NCBI RefSeq assembly: GCF_006227205.1
Contig: NZ_VCNG01000010.1
Coordinates: forward strand, 1 to 64,000
DNA length: 64,000 bases
From: Pseudomonas sp. ICMP22404
Lineage (GTDB): Bacteria; Pseudomonadota; Gammaproteobacteria; Pseudomonadales; Pseudomonadaceae
Direction of reading: 5' to 3'
The position numbers and the translations under genes were made by a program. Below, piece after piece: positions 17,175 through 25,795 of the stretch. Positions within the stretch are counted from its first letter, which is position 1, and each line of letters opens with the position of its first letter. Below the pieces are notes generated by a model. That model was not told the DNA's origin, did no database searches, and saw only the letters and a program-made list of their open reading frames with translations.

Positions 17175-17969
17175 TCAATGAACGTGTGATGGCACCAGCG
17201 CGATCTGGTAAGGCTTGAAAATCGCCAGCAGTTGACCGTTATCCCGAAGCTTCTGCAGCAACTGTCCAAACACTTCACTGGTGATCGGCGCCTGCGGCCG
17301 AATCAGGGCATAGTGGTGGTAAACCTGATCGATACGCTCGGACACCAACAACTGGGGGCCGACCTCAGGATTGCGCAGTATGTAATCGTTCAGGTACGAA
17401 CGGGTCACCAGGGCGATGTCCGCACGCCCCCGCAATACCATCAACAGGTTGCTGTCGTGGGAGTACGTCAGCGTGGCGTTGTACTGCCCAACCAGGAACT
17501 TGGGGTCGGCGTTGAACTCGGCAAAGGCGTAGTGGTAGCCGCTGAACAGGGCCAGGCGCTTGCCCCTGAGGTCGGCGAAATAGCTCTGCTGGCGATCCGG
17601 CTGGCGCTGGGTGACGAAGACTTCCGCATCCTCAAGCCCCATGTCCACTGCGGTATGAGGTACATCCTTCCAGCCCCAGTCGGGGTTCTCGAAGATCGCC
17701 ATATCGACCCGGCCTTGTTTGAAATCATTGAAACGGCGTGGAATCGACGTGGGTACCAGTTCGAACTGATAATCGGTCTGGGAGTGATTCAGGGCTTCGA
17801 CCAACTGCGGCAGCAGGCCGGTGTCGGCGCCGTTCTCGGGGCGCACGGTATAAGGCGGGAAATGCGCGGCTCCGATCCTGACCAGTTGCGCCGCCGAGAC
17901 CGGCATCATCAGAAAGACAGCCAGTGCAGCGAGCAAAACACGCAAGCTCATACCCTTCGGCGAAAACAT
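17175..17969 (-). CDS. Periplasmic solute-binding protein (SBP_bac_3-like)
   Basis: Secreted amino-acid-type binding protein of 264 aa with a signal peptide (VLLAALAVFLMMPVSAA) and the family opening RIGAAHFPPYTVRPENG, a DFKQGRVDMAIFENPD segment and an ALVTRSYLNDYI lobe-2 segment. No ABC permease or ATPase gene is adjacent, so it is an orphan receptor or belongs to a distant transporter. The ATG at 17969 has GGAG 11 bases upstream; the ATG at 17951 and an earlier in-frame start at 18005 are alternatives. Confidence 0.8.
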   Translation of the reverse strand: MFSPKGMSLRVLLAALAVFLMMPVSAAQLVRIGAAHFPPYTVRPENGADTGLLPQLVEALNHSQTDYQFELVPTSIPRRFNDFKQGRVDMAIFENPDWGWKDVPHTAVDMGLEDAEVFVTQRQPDRQQSYFADLRGKRLALFSGYHYAFAEFNADPKFLVGQYNATLTYSHDSNLLMVLRGRADIALVTRSYLNDYILRNPEVGPQLLVSERIDQVYHHYALIRPQAPITSEVFGQLLQKLRDNGQLLAIFKPYQIALVPSHVH

Positions 17970-18065
17970 CAAGGCCACCACTCCCCCAAAAGTCCATCCA
18001 TACATTCAAGCTAGGCGGTTTCAGCCACTTAGCCAGCTCCACGACCACTTAAAGAAGCCGTACGA

Positions 18066-18692
18066 TTATTGTTTTTCTTCCAGCACCAGGATCAGCGCTT
18101 GCTCGGCCAACTGGTCGAGGCTCAGGCTGCCCTCGGCACGAAACCAGGTGGTGGTCCAGGACAACGCGCCAGTGAGAAAACGCCGGGTAATGAACACGTC
18201 CCCGCGAATATACCCGGCCTCCTTGGCCTGGCCCAATACCTCGAGCCACAAGTCTTCGTAAATATCCCGCAAGGCCAATACTTGCCGTTGCCCCTCCTGG
18301 GACAGCGAGCGCCACTCGTAGACCAGTACCGCCATCGCCTCGCCGGTGCCCCCCATGATCGACTGCAATTCGCAGCGGATCAGCGCGAGCACCCGTTCAC
18401 GCACGTCGCCCGCCTCGGCCAGCGCCGCGCGCATCAAGGCGGTGTTGTAGCGGATGGTTTCTTCCATCACCGCCCGCAGGATCTCGTCCTTGCTTTTGAA
18501 GTGGTGGAAAATGCTGCCGGATTGAATACCCACGGCGCTTGCCAAGTCGCGCACCGTGGTGCGTTCGAAGCCTTTGTTGCGGAACAGGTGGGCGGCGGTC
18601 TGGAGCAGTTTGCCGCGAGCACTGTCCGGGTCGGTCAATTGTCCGAGACCAACCAGCTCATGCATCACCGTCAGGGCTTTTCGCTCGTCCAC
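18066..18692 (-). CDS. TetR-family transcriptional regulator
   Basis: One-component regulator of 208 aa. The N-terminal helix-turn-helix is clear: ARGKLLQTAAHLFRNKGFER, TTVRDLASAVGIQSGSIFHH, FKSKDEILRAV. The ligand domain is typical in length and rich in hydrophobic and tryptophan residues (ALSWTTTWFRAEG). The GTG at 18692 is preceded by GGGAGAG and is preferred; an ATG at 18665 lacks a ribosome site. It is divergent from the exonuclease gene, and a CAAGCGCTCG near-palindrome at 18751 is a possible operator. The ligand is unknown. Confidence 0.85.
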   Translation of the reverse strand: MDERKALTVMHELVGLGQLTDPDSARGKLLQTAAHLFRNKGFERTTVRDLASAVGIQSGSIFHHFKSKDEILRAVMEETIRYNTALMRAALAEAGDVRERVLALIRCELQSIMGGTGEAMAVLVYEWRSLSQEGQRQVLALRDIYEDLWLEVLGQAKEAGYIRGDVFITRRFLTGALSWTTTWFRAEGSLSLDQLAEQALILVLEEKQ

Positions 18693-18750
18693 CCATTCTC
18701 TCCCGCAATCGTCGTGGCGTCGGCAATTTAAGCTGAGCCGGCCACCCAAG

Positions 18751-18760
18751 CAAGCGCTCG
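18751..18760. promoter_or_regulatory. Possible TetR operator
   Basis: CAAGCGCTCG is one base from the perfect palindrome CAAGCGCTTG and lies 59 bp upstream of the TetR start, in the gap shared with the exonuclease gene. Weak evidence. Confidence 0.25.
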
Positions 18761-18861
18761 GGCAGAAGTTACGTGCACGAATCAGTCCACCCCCCCTAGG
18801 CGAACGTAACGCGTTTGACTACGCTCAAAGCCATCTGCACGCCGATACCGGGAAGCCCGCG

Positions 18862-19404
18862 ATGCCTCAATGGCTGGTAATTGATCTGGAGGCCACCACC
18901 GATGAAGGTGGCTGGCCGGTAGCCGAAATGGAAATTATCGAGATCGGTGCCACGCTGGTGAACCGTGACGGGCGCGAGCTGGATCACTTCCAGCGTTTCG
19001 TACGCCCCCTGAGACGCCCGCTGCTCACGCCCTTTTGCCGCGAGCTGACGCACATTACCCAAGCCAATATCGACAGCGCAGCGCCCATCTCGGAGGTCTG
19101 GCCTGCATTCGAACACTGGCTGGCGCCCTACCACGCGAACCTGGGTGGCTGGGTCAGTTGGGGTGACTACGACCGCAAGCAGTTGCTCCAGGAATGGCAG
19201 CAGCAACAGTTACACAGTGTTCTCGCCCGCGTGCCCCACATGAACCTCAAGCAACGCTTTGCCAAGGCCCGTCGACTCGAGCGGCCGCTGGGGCTTAACG
19301 GGGCGCTGCAACTGGCCGGCCTGCAGTTTTCCGGTCAACAGCACCGCGCCCTGGAAGATGCGCGCAACACGGCAAGGTTATTGCCCCTGGTGCTGGCGGA
19401 CTGA
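18862..19404 (+). CDS. DEDDh 3'-5' exonuclease
   Basis: RNase T/DNA polymerase III epsilon-type exonuclease of 180 aa. Exo I is VIDLEAT (D8, E10), Exo II includes WGDYDRKQL (about 98-106), and Exo III is the DEDDh H-x4-D in HRALEDARNTARLL. It resembles ERI-1/KapD-type exonucleases rather than the polymerase proofreading subunit. The likely substrate is RNA or DNA 3' ends. The ATG at 18862 follows GGGAAG. Divergent from the TetR gene, followed 82 bp later by ppnP. Confidence 0.85.
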   Translation: MPQWLVIDLEATTDEGGWPVAEMEIIEIGATLVNRDGRELDHFQRFVRPLRRPLLTPFCRELTHITQANIDSAAPISEVWPAFEHWLAPYHANLGGWVSWGDYDRKQLLQEWQQQQLHSVLARVPHMNLKQRFAKARRLERPLGLNGALQLAGLQFSGQQHRALEDARNTARLLPLVLAD

Positions 19405-19486
19405 TCTGTCCCGCCACAGATGACGAGTGTTGAAGCCTTGTGCATACTGGCCGGCCTTTTTCAGCCCTTTTTTCGAGGAATCGCCC

Positions 19487-19771
19487 ATGTTCAAAGTCAA
19501 CGAGTACTTCGACGGCACCGTCAAGTCGATCGCTTTCGGCACGGCTGAAGGCCCTGCGACCATCGGCGTCATGGCGCCGGGCGAATACGAATTCGGCACG
19601 GCCCAGCGGGAAATCATGCACGTTGTGTCCGGCGCCCTGACCGTGAAACTGCCCGGCAGCACCGAATGGGAAACCTTCGCGGCCGGCAGCCGGTTCAATG
19701 TACCGGCCGACAGCAAGTTCCAGCTCAAGGTGGCGGTGGACACGGCCTACCTGTGTGAATACCGCGCGTAG
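19487..19771 (+). CDS. ppnP: Pyrimidine/purine nucleoside phosphorylase PpnP
   Basis: Cupin-fold nucleoside phosphorylase of 94 aa (YaiE/PpnP, formerly DUF1255), which cleaves nucleosides with phosphate to base and ribose-1-phosphate. The start MFKVNEYFDGTVKSIAF, the central GEYEFGTAQREIMHVVSGAL and the end FNVPADSKFQLKV are diagnostic, and length matches. The ATG follows GAGGAA. Its TAG stop codon is also the first three bases of an intergenic hairpin repeat. Confidence 0.93.
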   Translation: MFKVNEYFDGTVKSIAFGTAEGPATIGVMAPGEYEFGTAQREIMHVVSGALTVKLPGSTEWETFAAGSRFNVPADSKFQLKVAVDTAYLCEYRA

Positions 19772-19869
19772 GAGCTGTCGAGTGCAACGAGGCTGCGATC
19801 TTGTCCCAGGCAGTTGAGTCTTTAGCGAAAGACCGATAATCAAAAGATCGCAGCCTTCGGCAGCTCCTA
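19769..19869. repeat. Intergenic hairpin repeat (TAGGAGCTG type)
   Basis: TAGGAGCTGTCGA at the left pairs with the inverse GGCAGCTCCTA at the right, and the inner arms GAGGCTGCGATCTT and AAAGATCGCAGCCTTC also pair. This is a familiar dispersed element of the P. fluorescens group. It begins exactly at the ppnP stop codon and ends 19 bp before the MOSC gene stop. Confidence 0.8.
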
Positions 19870-19887
19870 CAGAGGGCTGCGCAGGAT

Positions 19888-20697
19888 TTACTCGAGCACT
19901 TCAACCGGCATGCCGACTTCAAGCTGGCCATTGCTGTCATTGACCAGGTTCTGACCGAACATCGGACCGTCCGGTGTCGAACGATACTGCTGCAAAGTGG
20001 CGAAAGGCTCGCGGCTCGGATCGCGCTCGCCAGTCTGCGGGTCCACCGTGGTCATGATGCAACGCGAGCAGGGTTTGACCACCCGGAACTCCACATCGCC
20101 GATACGGATGCGCTTCCACCCATCCTCGGCAAACGCCTGGCTGCCTTCGACCACCAGGTTGGGACGAAAGCGCAACATCTCCATCGGGCGACCGACCCGA
20201 CTCGACAGATCCTGCAACGAGGCCTGGCCAATCAGTAGCAACGGGAATCCGTCGGCGAAAGCAACCTTGTCGTCGTCCTTGCCATAACCGGCTGCCGTGG
20301 TGCGCGCCAGCTCCACCGGCACATGTACCAGGCGGGTGGCATTGCCGATGAATTCGCTGACCCAGGCCCCCGCCTCGTCACCGGCATCCGGCACACGCAG
20401 GGTATCGCGCCAGATGATCACCCCACGGCGTTGCTCTTCTTGGGCAGAGGGCAGCGGCACATCGATGCTGCCGTAGCCCGGCGCGCTGAGGGTCAGGCCA
20501 CCCGCCTCGTTCCACAGTGCCGAGAGCTGGCTCATCTTCGCCACGGCCCGCTGGGTCAGGAATCGCCCACTGGCTTCATCCACCAGCATCCAGCGCCGGT
20601 CACCGTCCAAGCCGAGCTTGTCCAGGCCAATCTCCTGCAAAGACTGGCCCTTGCCGGACTTCAACGGATAACGGTACAGCGCGCTCAGACGCAACAT
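19888..20697 (-). CDS. MOSC domain protein (YcbX-like)
   Basis: Protein of 269 aa with the N-terminal MOSC_N barrel (LRLSALYRYPLKSGKGQSLQ, GLDGDRRWMLVDE) and a C-terminal MOSC domain with the conserved cysteine motif VKPCSRCIMTTVDPQTGER. Relatives bind molybdenum cofactor through this cysteine and reduce N-hydroxylated compounds such as base analogues. The ferredoxin domain of E. coli YcbX is absent, so an external electron donor is needed. The start is set by GGGAG before the ATG at 20697. Cofactor genes moeA-moaB-mobA lie 6 kb away. Confidence 0.88.
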   Translation of the reverse strand: MLRLSALYRYPLKSGKGQSLQEIGLDKLGLDGDRRWMLVDEASGRFLTQRAVAKMSQLSALWNEAGGLTLSAPGYGSIDVPLPSAQEEQRRGVIIWRDTLRVPDAGDEAGAWVSEFIGNATRLVHVPVELARTTAAGYGKDDDKVAFADGFPLLLIGQASLQDLSSRVGRPMEMLRFRPNLVVEGSQAFAEDGWKRIRIGDVEFRVVKPCSRCIMTTVDPQTGERDPSREPFATLQQYRSTPDGPMFGQNLVNDSNGQLEVGMPVEVLE

Positions 20698-20767
20698 GGT
20701 CAGCTCCCGGACGATGGAAAAACGCCACCATATACGAGCCAGCCATCGAAGCAAACCACGATCAGTT

Positions 20768-21688
20768 TCAGTCGAGCATCAGTCGCTGGCGCACCACATC
20801 GACCAGTTTGTCCGGCTGGAATTTGGAGAGGAAGTTGTCACAACCGACCTTCTTGACCATCGAGTCGTTGAAGCTGCCGGACAGCGAGGTGTGCAATACC
20901 ACGTAGAGCCCACGCAAACGCGGGTCGTTGCGGATTTCGGTGGTCAGGCGGTAGCCGTCCATTTCCGGCATTTCCGCGTCGGTGAAGATCATCAGCAATT
21001 TGTCGGTCATCACCTCACCACTGTCGGCCCAGGCCTTGAGCATGTTCAGGGCCTTCAAGCCGTCACCGGCAACGTGCATCTTTATGCCCAACTGCCCGAG
21101 TGTGTCGCGCAGTTGCGAGAGCGCGACTTTGGAGTCGTCCACCAGCAGCACTTCGCGCCCACGGGCACGTTCCAGCACCGGATCCTCGAGCTTGTCCCGG
21201 GAAACCTTGGCGTTGTAAGGCACGATTTCGGCAAGGACTTTTTCCACGTCGATGATTTCCACCAACTGATCGTCCACCTTGCTGATGGCGGTCAGGTAGT
21301 GTTCACGGCCAGCACTGCCCGGGGGTGGCATGATCGCTTCCCAGTTCATGTTGACGATGCGGTCCACACCACCCACCAAGAACGCCTGAACCGAGCGATT
21401 GTATTCAGTCACGATAATGGTGCTATTGGCCCCCGGCACCAATGGACGCATGCCGATAGCCTGGGACAGATCGATCACCGGCAACGTCTGGCCCCGCAGG
21501 TTGACCACGCCACAGACAAATGGATGACGCTGCGGCATCAGGGTCAACTTGGGCAGTTGCAACACCTCCTGGACCTTAAACACGTTAATGGCGAACAATT
21601 GCCGGCCCGCCAGGCGAAACATTAGAATTTCCAGGCGATTCTCACCCACTAGCTGGGTTCGTTGATCTACTGTGTCGAGAATGCTGGC
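20768..21688 (-). CDS. cheV: Chemotaxis protein CheV
   Basis: Coupling protein of 306 aa with an N-terminal CheW domain (about 15-160; VCGVVNLRGQTLPVIDLSQA) and a C-terminal receiver domain (about 180-305) with VLLVDDSK, phospho-acceptor D in MIFTDAEMPEMDG and a C-terminal K in FLSKFQPDKL. CheV links chemoreceptors to CheA and may act as a phosphate sink. No other che genes are near. AGGAG precedes the ATG at 21688; 12 codons upstream are open but unlikely. Confidence 0.93.
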   Translation of the reverse strand, partial: ASILDTVDQRTQLVGENRLEILMFRLAGRQLFAINVFKVQEVLQLPKLTLMPQRHPFVCGVVNLRGQTLPVIDLSQAIGMRPLVPGANSTIIVTEYNRSVQAFLVGGVDRIVNMNWEAIMPPPGSAGREHYLTAISKVDDQLVEIIDVEKVLAEIVPYNAKVSRDKLEDPVLERARGREVLLVDDSKVALSQLRDTLGQLGIKMHVAGDGLKALNMLKAWADSGEVMTDKLLMIFTDAEMPEMDGYRLTTEIRNDPRLRGLYVVLHTSLSGSFNDSMVKKVGCDNFLSKFQPDKLVDVVRQRLMLD

Positions 21689-22173
21689 CATCGATGACTC
21701 CTGGGATTGTTCGGATGAATCCAATAGAACAGCTATCGGCCGCCCAGACCGGATCTTGACCCCTGCCAGAAATACCTGCGCGAAGGATTGATATCACCTT
21801 AACATCATGCTTTACTGCGTTCACCTCCTAATTCCACCGGTTTGCTCCGCTGCGCGACCTCGTTTTGCGCACAAAGTTCCCCTGCCTAAGGGATTCCCCT
21901 AGGCACAATCAGGTCCAACCTGATATTCCCGCTATCCAATAGCCATTAATGTGACGCCATTCTCATTGCTGAACGGAGTCAGGCCTTTGTGCGCGACCGC
22001 AGGACATCGGACTTCCAGCCTTTCGGCCGATCCCGCCAGTGCAATTGCTTGCAGGCTCGTCCTTACCCAAGGCAAGGGCGCAACGACGCAGGTTCGTTCG
22101 TTGCCGACCGCTCGGTTCCGTCGTTCGCCTCAAGCGGTCTCCTTTCGCCTGACATGATGTTGTGGAGATAAGC
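21689..22173. promoter_or_regulatory. 485-bp gap between cheV and the Hpt-like gene, with palindromes
   Basis: No gene is supported here. It contains TGCCTAAGGG-ATT-CCCCTAGGCA (21883-21905, one mismatch) immediately followed by TCAGGT-CCA-ACCTGA (21909-21923, perfect). These adjacent palindromes, about 250 bp upstream of the rightward gene, look like operator sites; the binding protein is unknown. Confidence 0.5.
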
Positions 22174-22644
22174 ATGCCAAACGATCGTAAGAATTGGCTC
22201 CAGCGCTTTCCCGAGTTCCTGACCGAAGCCGAGACACTGTTGGCCAAGTCGGAGGAATGCCTGAGCCACCTGCAGTTGATCAACAACGACAAGGACGCGA
22301 TCGATTGCATGCTCAGCACCCTGCTGAAGTTGGCAAACAAGGCCAATGCCTTGGCGCTGGAAACCGTTTCGGAGTTTTCGCTGCATATCCATGGCCTGCT
22401 CAGCCATGCACAACACCACATGGAATTGCATGATCAAGCCCTGGAGGCGTTGAAGGATTGCTTCACGCTGATGGCATGGCAACTTGAACTGGTCGACCCT
22501 ACCACCGGCCAGCTCGGCCTGGACAACAGCGAGCAGACCTCGTTGATCGAAGCATTTGCACTCCAGGTGGGCCAGAATCCCTGCGAGATATTGACCGCAG
22601 CACCTCCGCTGAGCCTGCTTACCTATTCACAGAAACAAGCGTGA
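22174..22644 (+). CDS. Hpt-like helical protein lacking an evident phospho-histidine
   Basis: Not firmly recognised. A 156-aa all-helical protein. The segment STLLKLANKANALALETVSE resembles the helix that carries the HxLKG motif in histidine phosphotransfer domains, but the histidine position is not conserved. It precedes a kinase/regulator pair by 235 bp on the same strand, which fits a signalling role. GGAG lies seven bases before the ATG; a GTG four codons earlier is in frame. Alternative: a generic helical-bundle protein unrelated to Hpt. Confidence 0.6.
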   Translation: MPNDRKNWLQRFPEFLTEAETLLAKSEECLSHLQLINNDKDAIDCMLSTLLKLANKANALALETVSEFSLHIHGLLSHAQHHMELHDQALEALKDCFTLMAWQLELVDPTTGQLGLDNSEQTSLIEAFALQVGQNPCEILTAAPPLSLLTYSQKQA

Positions 22645-22879
22645 TACCGACGATGCCGGCCCAGCTCGACGCGCCTGCTCCACGGCGCTTTCAATACGCC
22701 ATGCCGAGCGCGACCAACCATGGATGAAGTGGTACTATGTCTCGCGTCAGACGCTTCAAAACAGCGGCAAGAAATGCCGTCGATCTGAAGCCAACCTCGA
22801 CCTGAACCATTTACCGACCCGGGCCGTCCCATGTGCTGACCGGCTCGCCCGCAGCGAACATTCATTGGCTCCATCCGTC

Positions 22880-23773
22880 ATGTACGCCAGCCTCAAGTCA
22901 TTCATCACCTGGCCACCTTCCCGAGAAAACGCCCGCCGGTTCACACTGTTTCTGTGCACCTGCTCGACCCTCGGCTGCCTGCTGACCTATCTGTTTGCCC
23001 GTGCGTTGCCATTGAGCTTGCTGATGTTGAACATCGCGGCCCTGGCCTGTGTCTGGGTCCGGTACCAGCTGTCGCGAAAGTCCATCAAGTTCCAACCCGA
23101 GGAGTTGGCCGACCGGTTGCTCGAAGTTCAGGAAAACGAACGCCATCGACTCAGTCGCGAATTGCATGACGACATTGGCCAGCTTCTGACGGCGGCGAAA
23201 CTGCAGAGCGAATGGCTCAAGCGCCGGGTGCCGGACGAATTGCAAGCGCAGTGCTCGATCCTCTGCGAAACCCTGGACGAAACCCTCGATAAAGTCCGCG
23301 ACGTTTCGGCCATTCTCAACCCGAGGCAGTTGACCAGCCTCGGGCTTGAAGCCAGCCTGCGTGCGCACCTGCTCAAGACATTGGCCAATACCTCGATAAA
23401 ATGGAGCCTCGACTGCCAGCAGCGCATGACGGGCATCCCGGAGGAAATGTCAGTCGCCGCCTTTCGAATCACCCAGGAAGCGGTCACCAACGTCTTGCGC
23501 CATGCCCAAGCGAATAATCTGCTGGTGCGCCTGCAACGCCTGCCCGAGGGCTTGCTCTTGCTGATCCACGATGACGGTCATGGATTTGTCCCCGCGCCCC
23601 ACCCCGCCCGCGAAGGACAACGCGGCATGGCCGGCATGTCGGAGCGAGTCGAGCAGTTGGGCGGCACGCTGAAAGTCATCAGTGAAGCCGGCAAAGGCAC
23701 GCACATCGAAGCCCGTTTCCCCTGGGCACCTCGCGCCCTGGCACGGGCCAGTAAAAATAAGGTTCTCCATTGA
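22880..23773 (+). CDS. NarX/UhpB-type sensor histidine kinase
   Basis: HisKA_3 kinase of about 297 aa. After two membrane helices (FTLFLCTCSTLGCLLTYLFA and LPLSLLMLNIAALACVWV) with almost no periplasmic loop comes ENERHRLSRELHDDIGQLL with the phospho-histidine near residue 96, then VAAFRITQEAVTNVLRHA and HDDGHGF and GMAGMSERV of the ATPase domain. The short sensor suggests intramembrane or cytoplasmic sensing. The start is uncertain: the ATG at 22880 has no good ribosome site and the frame is open from 22724. The stop overlaps the start of the LuxR-type regulator. Confidence 0.85.
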   Translation: MYASLKSFITWPPSRENARRFTLFLCTCSTLGCLLTYLFARALPLSLLMLNIAALACVWVRYQLSRKSIKFQPEELADRLLEVQENERHRLSRELHDDIGQLLTAAKLQSEWLKRRVPDELQAQCSILCETLDETLDKVRDVSAILNPRQLTSLGLEASLRAHLLKTLANTSIKWSLDCQQRMTGIPEEMSVAAFRITQEAVTNVLRHAQANNLLVRLQRLPEGLLLLIHDDGHGFVPAPHPAREGQRGMAGMSERVEQLGGTLKVISEAGKGTHIEARFPWAPRALARASKNKVLH

Positions 23774-24432
23774 CTTGTAATTTGCTTCTGGTAGACGACC
23801 ACTCACTGATCCGCGCTGGCGTGCGCGCACTGATCATGGACCTACCCGGCTATGCCGTCATCGGTGAAGCCAGCGACGGCGCGCAGCTACCGGCGCTGGT
23901 CGAACGGCTGGATCCCGATATCGTGCTGCTGGATATTTCCATGAAGAACACCAGCGGCCTGGATGCCCTGCGCGAGCTCAAGCAGGTACGGCCACGCAGC
24001 AAGGTGCTGATCCTGTCGATGCACACCGATCCGGCGCTGATCATGCAGGCGCTGGAATCCGGTGCCCATGGGTATCTGCTCAAGGACACGACAGCCACCG
24101 AGCTGGAACACGCCCTGAACGCATTACGCAACGACGAGCATTACTTGAGCCCCGCCATCGCCCATACGGTGATCAACCAGGCCCTGACCCGTACCCAGCA
24201 GAAGCACCAACCTTCTCCGGCCCAGACCCACAATCTGACGGCACGCCAGCTGGAAATCCTGCGGCTGATCGTGCGTGGCAAATCCACCCGCGAAATTGCC
24301 AACGGCCTGAGCCTGAGCATCAAGACCGTGGAAACCCACCGGGCCCAGATCATGAAGCGCCTGCAGATCCATGACGTGGCCGGACTAGTGCTTTTCGCGG
24401 TGCGAGAGCAGATCATCAGCCTGGACGATTGA
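23770..24432 (+). CDS. LuxR/NarL-family response regulator
   Basis: DNA-binding regulator of 220 aa paired with the preceding kinase. The receiver has VDDHS, D in DIVLLDISMKN and K in GYLLKDTTATE; the C-terminal HTH is NLTARQLEILRLIVRGKSTR through SLSIKTVETHRAQIMKRL. The start is TTG and overlaps the kinase stop by 4 nt (TTGA), with AAGG upstream, so translation is probably coupled. The last 17 bp overlap the convergent yegS-like gene. Targets are unknown; the palindromes at 21883-21923 are candidates. Confidence 0.9.
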   Translation: MTCNLLLVDDHSLIRAGVRALIMDLPGYAVIGEASDGAQLPALVERLDPDIVLLDISMKNTSGLDALRELKQVRPRSKVLILSMHTDPALIMQALESGAHGYLLKDTTATELEHALNALRNDEHYLSPAIAHTVINQALTRTQQKHQPSPAQTHNLTARQLEILRLIVRGKSTREIANGLSLSIKTVETHRAQIMKRLQIHDVAGLVLFAVREQIISLDD

Positions 24433-25333
24433 GCGCCGCCGAGGCCGCCAGCAAAGGCGAATCGGGCGGCAAATGGACACGCAGCGCCTTCGGACGCACC
24501 GTAAACCGCAGGCTGTCGACCTGCAAGGGTTCGCCATCCAGATTGATGTCCAGGCCCTGGGCAACCTTGATTTCCACCCATGGCAAGCGTGCCCGCACGA
24601 ACATGTTGTCGATGCCCAGGCCACCAGCCAGCAAGTCCTTTAGCGTACTGACCACCTCCTGGGGGGCGGGCAGGATACTGATGTCCAGCAATCCGTCATC
24701 GACCAATGCCTGGGGACACAACTCATGGCCTCCTCCGGCCTGCCGGCCATTACCAATGCCCAACGCCAGGAGATCGCCCCGCCAACTGAACCCCGGCCCC
24801 TGCAACTCGCCATAGGCCGCACTCAGCTCACTGAAGCGCGTGAGTCCGGTGAACAGGTAAGCGGCTCCCCCCAACACCTTTTTAAGCTCTTCAGAGGTAT
24901 TCGCAGTGACCTGGCTGCCGAAGCCGCCCGTGGCCATGTTGAGGAAGATCCGTCCGCCGACCTCTCCCAGATCGATGGGGTGCGGCTCAACGTCCAGCAG
25001 ATCCAGGGCTCGATCCGGTTCCAGCGGGACCCCGACCGCCCGGGCAAAATCATTGGCAGTTCCCAGGGGCAGCAACACCAGACTGGCATCGCTGGAGTCG
25101 AGGGCCATCGCTTCGGCGATATCACGCAAGGTTCCGTCACCGCCACCGGCGATCAGTCGCGTATAACCGGCCTCCAGCGCCTCTTCGACACACCGTCGGG
25201 CATCGCCCGCCTCCCAGGTCAGTCGTACCGCCAGGTCCCAACCCTGCTTGCGCCTGAGCATCACTGCGGCGCGAACCTCTTCGTTGAGCGCTTGCTTGCC
25301 ATGCAGAATCAATAGCGCCTTGCCTTTGCTCAT
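24416..25333 (-). CDS. yegS: YegS-like lipid kinase
   Basis: Diacylglycerol-kinase-family enzyme of 305 aa. The nucleotide-binding motif LIAGGGDGTLRDIAEAM, the LPLGTANDFARAVGVPL segment and IFLNMATGGFGSQVT are diagnostic of YegS/YtlR-type lipid kinases. The E. coli enzyme phosphorylates phosphatidylglycerol in vitro; the physiological lipid is not known here. GGAG lies six bases before the ATG at 25333. It ends inside the response-regulator gene (17-bp convergent overlap). Confidence 0.9.
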   Translation of the reverse strand: MSKGKALLILHGKQALNEEVRAAVMLRRKQGWDLAVRLTWEAGDARRCVEEALEAGYTRLIAGGGDGTLRDIAEAMALDSSDASLVLLPLGTANDFARAVGVPLEPDRALDLLDVEPHPIDLGEVGGRIFLNMATGGFGSQVTANTSEELKKVLGGAAYLFTGLTRFSELSAAYGELQGPGFSWRGDLLALGIGNGRQAGGGHELCPQALVDDGLLDISILPAPQEVVSTLKDLLAGGLGIDNMFVRARLPWVEIKVAQGLDINLDGEPLQVDSLRFTVRPKALRVHLPPDSPLLAASAALNRPG

Positions 25334-25795
25334 CCCGATCTCCGTCATTGGAAGGTTCCAGGGATTGGGACCGCGCATTCGGCTGAAAAAGCCCTTGCCG
25401 CGTCAATTTTTTCACAAGAAAAGCCGCTACCCGGTCCACGGATAAACGGCCAGCGCCCCATCGGAGCGATGCCGCTGCACTCAAAGAGTTTTCTTACAAG
25501 ACTTGGCGAATCAGCTCAATTGACCCTCCAGCAGTATTGAGACACCTTGGCATTCTGTTGTGCTGGACCGATAAAAACACTTATTACACAAGGAAGTGCT
25601 AACCCATGGATGGATACGTCACGGCCCGCAAGGGACGGATCAGTGGTTCGAACAGTTATGGCCAAAGGGATGAAGCGTCCCATGCATAGCCATGAATACA
25701 AGCTGTCGCCTCGTCAATTCGCACCTATCGGAGGCGAGCGGACCGATGCTCAGAACGAATGCAAAAGTTGCAGTAATCCCGTTGGAGGAATTGAT
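25334..25795. other. Gap with a possible 27-codon leader ORF
   Basis: No established gene. AGGAAG at 25591 is nine bases upstream of ATG 25606, opening a 27-codon frame (MDGYVTARKGR...) that stops at TAG 25687-25689. A second frame is open from 25547 through 25990 and merges with the small membrane-protein gene. Which frame is translated cannot be decided here. Confidence 0.35.
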
